Below are positions 58,725 through 64,000 of a stretch of 64,000 nt of DNA, one piece after another. This stretch comes from Neurospora tetrasperma FGSC 2508 (taxonomy: Eukaryota; Ascomycota; Sordariomycetes; Sordariales; Sordariaceae), in NCBI RefSeq assembly GCF_000213175.1, contig NW_009799104.1, positions 3,654,927 through 3,718,926 of the forward strand. The letters are read 5' to 3'. Made by a program: the position numbers and the translations under genes. The notes beneath the pieces are model-generated. The model made no database searches. It had not been told where the DNA came from and saw only the letters and a list, made by a program, of their open reading frames with translations. Within the stretch, counting starts at the first letter, position 1. Every line of letters starts with the position of its first letter.

Positions 58725-60381
58725 TCAGACAGCAAACCTTACAACCCTCCACCCCCTAGGGTACTTGTCCCCCTCTCTGTCAACAACCTGCGACGGCGGG
58801 GAATAGCTGACAGAGTGCCGTCGACGGGTGCAAGGCTCGCTCCTGGTCTTGGGCTCGTAAGCGTCAAAGTCCCGTGCGGATCGCGGACTACGGGGGTGCA
58901 AGTCCCAGTGGGTGCTTGGGGCTGGGATGTTTGGGCTTGGGATGTTCCAATCAGTCAAGCGGTCATCGAATCGGCGCTCGGATCGTTCATCGTGGTGGTG
59001 CCGGCGATGATGGCGGTCGTTCTGATGGTCCCGGTCAAGAGGGCGGTGTCCCTGCCCGTGGCGAACATCGTGGGGATGCTGCCAATCACGATCACGGTGG
59101 ATGTGCGTCTCCTTTGAAGAAGACCGCGGTCGGTCGTAGGTGTATTCGTGTTCGCGGGTTCTACCCCTTTCGCGGCGGCGGTGATCACGGGGTCCGTACT
59201 CGTACTCGTCGTCGGTGTAGTGGCGCGGGGCGGGAATTTCATGTAGGTACTCCTCAAAGCGGACCCTCGGCTGGTGCGGATGTTCGAGCTCCTTGGGCGG
59301 ACGAGCAGGGACCGTAGGAATAGGAACGGTCTGAGGAGCTGGAGCTGGAGCAGGAATCTCGGCTGGCGGCAGTTGCCCATCGTCATAAGGCGGAGGAGCG
59401 CTTCCCGTCGGAGAAGAAGGGTTTGATCCCGACGCTACTCCAGCCAGAGTAGGCCCAGAGAAATCTCGCCACGTCTCCCACTCTCGCCTTCGTGGTGTAG
59501 CCTCTTCATCGTGCCTCCTCCCCCTCTCCCTCTTTGCTCTGTCGGCCTTTTCCTCCTTCTCCTTCTTTTCTCTCTCCTCTCTGTCCCACACGCTCCTCAG
59601 CTCGACCTGGTATCCCTTGATGACACCAAACAGCTCCTTCACAAGCTCCTCGTAGTCCTTCCCTTGTCTTTCGAGGCGAGCGATCTCATCGAGCAAAGGT
59701 TGAATCTGCTCCTGCTTGAACGTGGCATAGGACGCTAGGATGGCTTGTTGGAGACAGGGGTCATAGTTGGCAGAGCGTTCTTTGTGTTGATGGTGGAGTT
59801 GGTCGATGGAGGACCAGAGGAGGGCGAGCTCGGCGGAGATCCATTGGTGGAGGTCAGGGTTGTAGGTTTGGGGCTGGAACTGGAATGAGGGCTCGGTCGC
59901 TGATTGGCGGGCCTGATGGTCGCTGAGCTGAGTATGGAGGTCAGGCCATTGAGCCCAGGAGACGTGCTTGAGGTCGTCGTTGCTGAGGTGGAAAGATTAG
60001 TGGGAGGTGATGCGGCAAACCGTGGGCGTGGAACTTACTCCTCGGCTTCCGAGTCGTCTTGAAAGAGCTCGTAGCGGTACTCGTACTCTTTTCGAACCTT
60101 CTTTTCTCTGTCCCCATGCCGTCTGGAGGGCTTTCGGTGGATTTCTACCTCGTGCACATGGTGTTCTTTCCTTGGCCTCGACTCGCTTAAGGAGGTTCTT
60201 TCAACGGAGCGGGCTCTGGAGCGGCGGCGATGGCTTGGTTGGCGCACGCTACCCAGGATCAGTCCACTGCATGGTCAAATTCGGGCTTGGACAAGATAGG
60301 CACTCACACGTAGTACTCGCTTTGGTAGGAATTCTGGCCCTTGACTTCACGAAAAATCCTGGAAATAGTACCGAGTGCCAT
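58725..60381 (-). CDS. Hypothetical Arg/His/Asp-rich coiled-coil protein
   Basis: Exons 60381-60308, 60248-60039 and 59982-58725 give 513 residues. I do not recognise the family. Residues 1-24 (MALGTISRIFREVKGQNSYQ...) are followed by a basic RS-like segment (HRRRSRARSVERT) and a DDSEAEE patch. Residues about 95-190 are better ordered and Gln/Trp-containing. Residues about 190-260 form a likely coiled coil (LLDEIARLERQ ... DREEREKKEKEEKADRAKRERG). The rest is proline-rich, then strongly charged with His/Arg/Asp runs (DHQNDRHHRRHHHDERSERR). The composition suggests a nuclear or RNA-associated scaffold, but that is a guess. Introns have GTGAGT and GTAAGT donors, and the phases agree. A further C-terminal intron cannot be excluded. 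Confidence 0.72.
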
Positions 60382-61841
60382 GATTCGTCAAGCTTTAAAG
60401 TGACAGTGTGTATCGAGTGGAGATTGGAACTAAGGAAAGTATGACGAGCAGATTGATCTAGCGCCATCATGAACAGATCATATATAAAAACAAGCTTGAG
60501 CAATGGAAACCTAGCTCCCAACCGAACTCTAAGCTTTTCCTAGCTCGTTCCATGGACAAAGGAGCGATAGCACCAACATGAACTTGCATGTTAGCAGACA
60601 AAAGCACTTGCCCTTGAAGACCATGATGGAGTGACGGGATGGATGTTGGCCGAACAAAGCGTGGGGCGTACACAGCGTTTTTCGAACAAAGGAGCTCTGA
60701 TAGCTTTTGGGAGGGCTGCGCCGAGCTCCAAACCTCCATGTGCTAGAGCTCGCTTGTAAAAGTGCAGAATAATAAAAGGTCTGCTGCTAACGGAAGCGTC
60801 GTGCTTTGGAAGGCCTTGTTGGTTCATGCAGGTCACCGAGGGAGGCTCTTTGATGGATATCCGCATCCATTGTCCCTTGTCTCGTTGGCGGCCCTGCTCG
60901 CCGGCTTCCGCGGTCTTTGGGCTGGCTGTTGGCACTGCACTGGTGAGGCGCCGGAGCGAGATGGATGTCTTCAAATGATGAAAGCTTTTAAATCAGGTCG
61001 GTGGGATTGGCAAACATTGATAAAAGGAAGGAGTCTCGAAATGGTCTTCATCTAGGTAAGTAGTTCACCTCGGTCAGTGTCATGATAAGGCCGGCCACCG
61101 TGCGAGTGTTGGCCCCGCATGCACAAGTCTGGCCGCACTCAGTGCTCCCAACACCCACTCAGAACGTGGCGCACACTGACAGAAAGAGACGGGATGATGG
61201 TTCGTCATGACGTAAATCGATGTAAGGGCCGATAGTCCGACTTGATTGAGATGTTGAGGTTGATAAAGTGAAGTCCAAGTGGAAATTCTTCAGCGGCCGA
61301 TGAAAGATTGTGTAACGCTGCTGCCGGTAACGTAACCGCATCTCCTCCACCCGGCATCTTCCTTTCAGGTTTTGGTTGTTATCGGTTGTCTTTATCAATG
61401 TATGACAGCCCCCACCAGCTGCTGCCGACTGGCCGCTGTAAGGCTGAGATGCACAGTCAGGATCCGTGGCTCAAACTTGGCGCTGGAGCTGCAAAGCACA
61501 AGCCACGGCCGAGGACATCGATCTTGCCTCAAAAGGACCCCTGTCCAATTTCTCCATTTGTCATAACTTTCCATCTTCTAGACTCCTCAACCTTACTTCG
61601 ATTCACCTTATCAGAGTTCCATCTTCAACAGGGAACCATCAACAGCCATTTCCTGGTCTACCTACCACACTAGACGTATATACGCGTAGTTTACCTTGGA
61701 GCATTCATACACGGCTTCACTCTTTCATCCAGTTTAGGTACCTGAATTGAAATATCTCAGTCCACCAAACAACAACAAGGAACAGAAACAGACCACGCAA
61801 GCCATCCAGTTCCAGTTCCAGGAAATCCTTCATCCGACACA
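60382..61841. other. Intergenic region between divergent genes
   Basis: 1.5 kb upstream of both the charged hypothetical gene and the F-box gene. A TATATACGCGTA sequence lies about 160 bp before the F-box ATG and could be part of its core promoter. No supported gene. Confidence 0.55.
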
Positions 61842-63612
61842 ATGAGCCAACCACAGGGACAAACACCACAACAAACAGACGACACTATAATGTCAGAACA
61901 TGAACCACCAAAGAAACTCACCCTCCTCGACCTCCCGCCCGAAATCCTCCACCAAGTGTGCGCGCACCTCCCCCTCAAATCCATCCGCTCCTTCCGCCTC
62001 ACCAACCGTTTCCTCGGCGAAATCGGCGCCTGCCACGCCCTGCCCGAGCTCGTCTTCTACCTGCACACGACCGATTTTGCCGCGCTCCGCTCCATCGCCT
62101 CGCACCCCATCTACCCGCGCTTCGTGCGCTCCCTGGTCTACGGATGCGACCTCTTGCCTTCGCCCCGGCTTTCGCTCAAGCAGTACATAGCCGAATGTCG
62201 GCGCATGGAAAAGCGACGGGCCAAGATGCATGCGCGCCATGCGTGCGACGAGGCGAATCGCCCGCCGAAACCGCAGGCGGAGGTCCGGGAGAGTTACAAG
62301 GAGTATAAGCGCGTGCATCAGGCGCAGGAGGAGATTATGCGCGACGAAAGGGATTATGAAATCTTGAGAGAAGTGGTGGGCAAGATGACTAATCTGAAGG
62401 AGGTCATGGTCAGCAGCGACTTTGAGTTTCGGGTGGCGAGCGGGACGAGTTCATCAGATGGCGGGAACGGTCCCATGAAGAGCGACACGCTGAGAAACTG
62501 CAGGACGCCATTCGACAAGCTCGATTGTTTGACGCAGTTGGATGGGGAGAAGGGGCAGGAAGGGGTGAGGCATTTGCGGGCGATCTTGATGGCTGTGAAG
62601 GAGGCGGGGATCGAGCTCAAGAGTCTCTGCGCGGGATTGATTCATTGGAGCTTTTTCAACGAGGCGCTGGGCAATTTCGGGTTTCACAGCATGGGGAATC
62701 TGTTGGCGAACCTAACACGGTTCGAGCTCCTTGTTCTGCCTGGGCCGAGCCAGGACCCGGAGGATTTCCAGCGCGCGGACGCGATCGAAATGAATAACAT
62801 GAGCATCGACGTCATGGAAGAGATTTACCGGTGTCAGGGGCTGATGAGGACGGGCGTCATTCGGAATCTGGTAAAAGGCATGCCAAACCTGGAGGTCTTG
62901 TCGATCGGGTTTATGGACCATGCGGAAGATAACGACTTCATCTTTCCCGCGAGGTTGCAGGATGTCGTTCCGCTGAACCACACGTTCCCGAACCTGGAGA
63001 GCTTGAAGCTCGAAGGATTGGAGACGGAGAGGCAAGAGTTGACGGACTTTGTGGTCAGGCACAAGGACAGCTTGATGAGGCTGGAACTCAGGGATATGCG
63101 ACTCGTCACGACATCGTGGAGGAAGCTGTTGCCGGAGCTGCGGTACGAACTTAAGACGGAATTGATGGAGGAGGTGTCCATCTACGGTATGGCGCTAGGA
63201 ATGGGCGAGGAGGACGGCGATCAGGAGCTGGAGGAGTGGTTCATGGGTGATCCGGAGGATCATGGGGCGACGGAGCTGGCGACCAAAGTCCAAAAGTTCT
63301 TTATGAGCCCGAGCGTGAGCGACTGTCCGCTGTCGAGGGAGAACATGGAGCCTATGTGAGTACTTATCTCTACCCACCATTCAACTCGACAATTGCAAGA
63401 GGAAACCAAATACTGACCTTTTTTCGCGAAACAGCCCCGACGATGACTTGATGGACGAAGATATTCTGGACCATCCTCTTGAGGGCCTGATGCCGGACCA
63501 CGAGCTGGCTGAACTTATCTTGGGCGGCATGCATTTTCCGCCGGGAGGGCATCCGTTTGAGGATCCCTTCGATGATCCGTCTTTCGAGGCTCCTGGAGAG
63601 TGGTTGGACTGA
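61842..63612 (+). CDS. F-box domain protein
   Basis: Exons 61842-63355 and 63435-63612 give 563 residues. The F-box lies at residues about 25-62 (KLTLLDLPPEILHQVCAHLP ... SIRSFRLTNRFL). F-box proteins bind Skp1 and recruit targets to SCF ubiquitin ligases. The middle contains helical and leucine-rich segments (NLLANLTRFELLVLP, MPNLEVLSIGF, TFPNLESLKLEGL, DSLMRLELRDM) spaced like degenerate leucine-rich repeats, the usual substrate-binding part. A Lys/Arg/Glu-rich stretch (about 118-175) separates the two. The C-terminus is acidic (DDDLMDEDILD, FEDPFDDPSFE). The last exon is small and comes from a GTGAGT donor and an ACAG acceptor with matching phase. The substrate is unknown. Confidence 0.88.
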
Positions 63613-63981
63613 TGGAGGAGCAGCAGTCACTTTATAATTGACAGATGGGATGATGGAAGGATGCATGGTACAAAAACTGGACAATTTGGATTTAATGGGC
63701 GTCAAGGACAAACGCAAAGATGCATATAACTCGCAGCGGCAACATGATTATGAAATACGGTGACTTGCACAGGTTTTAGCGGAAGAAGAGGTATTATTCA
63801 GACAGCATCAGGAAGAATGAGATATAACTTCAATAGAGAATGTGTTGCAATCACTAATGGCAAGCTGTCATATCAAGAGGCACGTTGTAGATTGTGGGAT
63901 GAATCGCATGCTATGACACGAGACAGGACTTTGTTGCCTTAATAAAGCTAGTTCAGAAACAGTTACGTCAACAACCAATAA
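63613..63981. other. Intergenic region
   Basis: 3' flank of the F-box gene up to the tRNA fragment. No other feature. Confidence 0.6.
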
Positions 63982-64000
63982 GCGCCAGTGGTTTAGTGGT
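63982..64000 (+). tRNA. tRNA-Gly-like gene, 5' end only (cut by window edge)
   Basis: The last 19 bases, GCGCCAGTGGTTTAGTGGT, match the acceptor and D-arm start typical of fungal tRNA-Gly (probably the GCC isoacceptor). The preceding AATAA matches the leader of the tRNA-Gly at 58199. The anticodon lies outside the window. Confidence 0.7.

Noticed and set aside
1-64000. CRISPR arrays, insertion sequences, bacterial-type operons, prophage
   Set aside because: Introns, polyadenylation-type flanks and gene families show a fungal nuclear genome; no regularly spaced repeats or transposase genes seen.
1-64000. Repeat-induced point mutation (AT-rich degenerate) blocks
   Set aside because: No long AT-rich stretch with TpA excess was apparent by eye; local AT-rich patches (about 41810-41880) are short.

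Overview
The window reads as nuclear DNA of a filamentous ascomycete, most likely of the Sordariaceae (Neurospora/Sordaria type). Genes are split by short GT-AG introns with RCTRAC-like branch points. Families include ENA-type Na+ P-type ATPase, bifunctional trehalose-6-phosphate phosphatase, bilirubin-oxidase-like multicopper oxidase and REX3. Intergenic DNA is rich in simple repeats and in copies of TACCTAGGTA. I assembled exon structures by hand from splice signals and reading-frame phase. The species is inferred; from memory, an ena-1 / multicopper oxidase / tps-2 neighbourhood exists in Neurospora, but I could not check it.

Layout. 1-1.1 kb: 3' part of a repetitive, proline-rich hypothetical gene cut by the left edge and probably frameshifted at a C9 run. 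2.2-12.0 kb (-): one seven-exon gene for a predicted 3104-residue protein with a cytochrome b5-like heme motif and a huge disordered tail. 12.0-15.7 kb: intergenic, with a 752-N gap. 15.7-19.2 kb (+): ENA sodium ATPase. 21.8-23.4 kb (+): MFS monocarboxylate-type transporter. 23.8-25.9 kb (+): two BTB/POZ genes in tandem, then a 52-codon ORF whose stop sits in a perfect hairpin. 26.9-28.9 kb (-): secreted protein of unknown function. 31.2-33.3 kb (+): multicopper oxidase, convergent with trehalose-6-phosphate phosphatase (34.0-37.2 kb, -). 37.2-42.7 kb: intergenic, with an 867-N gap inside a G-rich repeat. 42.7-51.0 kb: four small-molecule enzymes (GFA-type zinc protein, O-methyltransferase-like protein lacking its catalytic His, 2OG-Fe(II) oxygenase, DapA-family aldolase). 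51-52.5 kb: two homologous, inversely oriented tRNA-like units. 53.6-57.2 kb: REX3 exonuclease and a convergent two-finger C2H2 protein. 58.2 kb: tRNA-Gly(UCC). 58.7-60.4 kb (-): charged hypothetical protein. 61.8-63.6 kb (+): F-box protein. The last 19 bases are the 5' end of another tRNA-Gly-like gene.

Most genes are housekeeping or single-function loci and do not form an obvious pathway. The ENA ATPase and trehalose enzyme are both classic salt and osmotic-stress functions; the 42.7-51.0 kb group could be a small tailoring or catabolic neighbourhood, but it has no backbone synthase. The most unusual items are the 3104-residue cytochrome b5-like protein, the tRNA-like pair, the His-to-Leu methyltransferase, and several stem-loop-forming inverted repeats.
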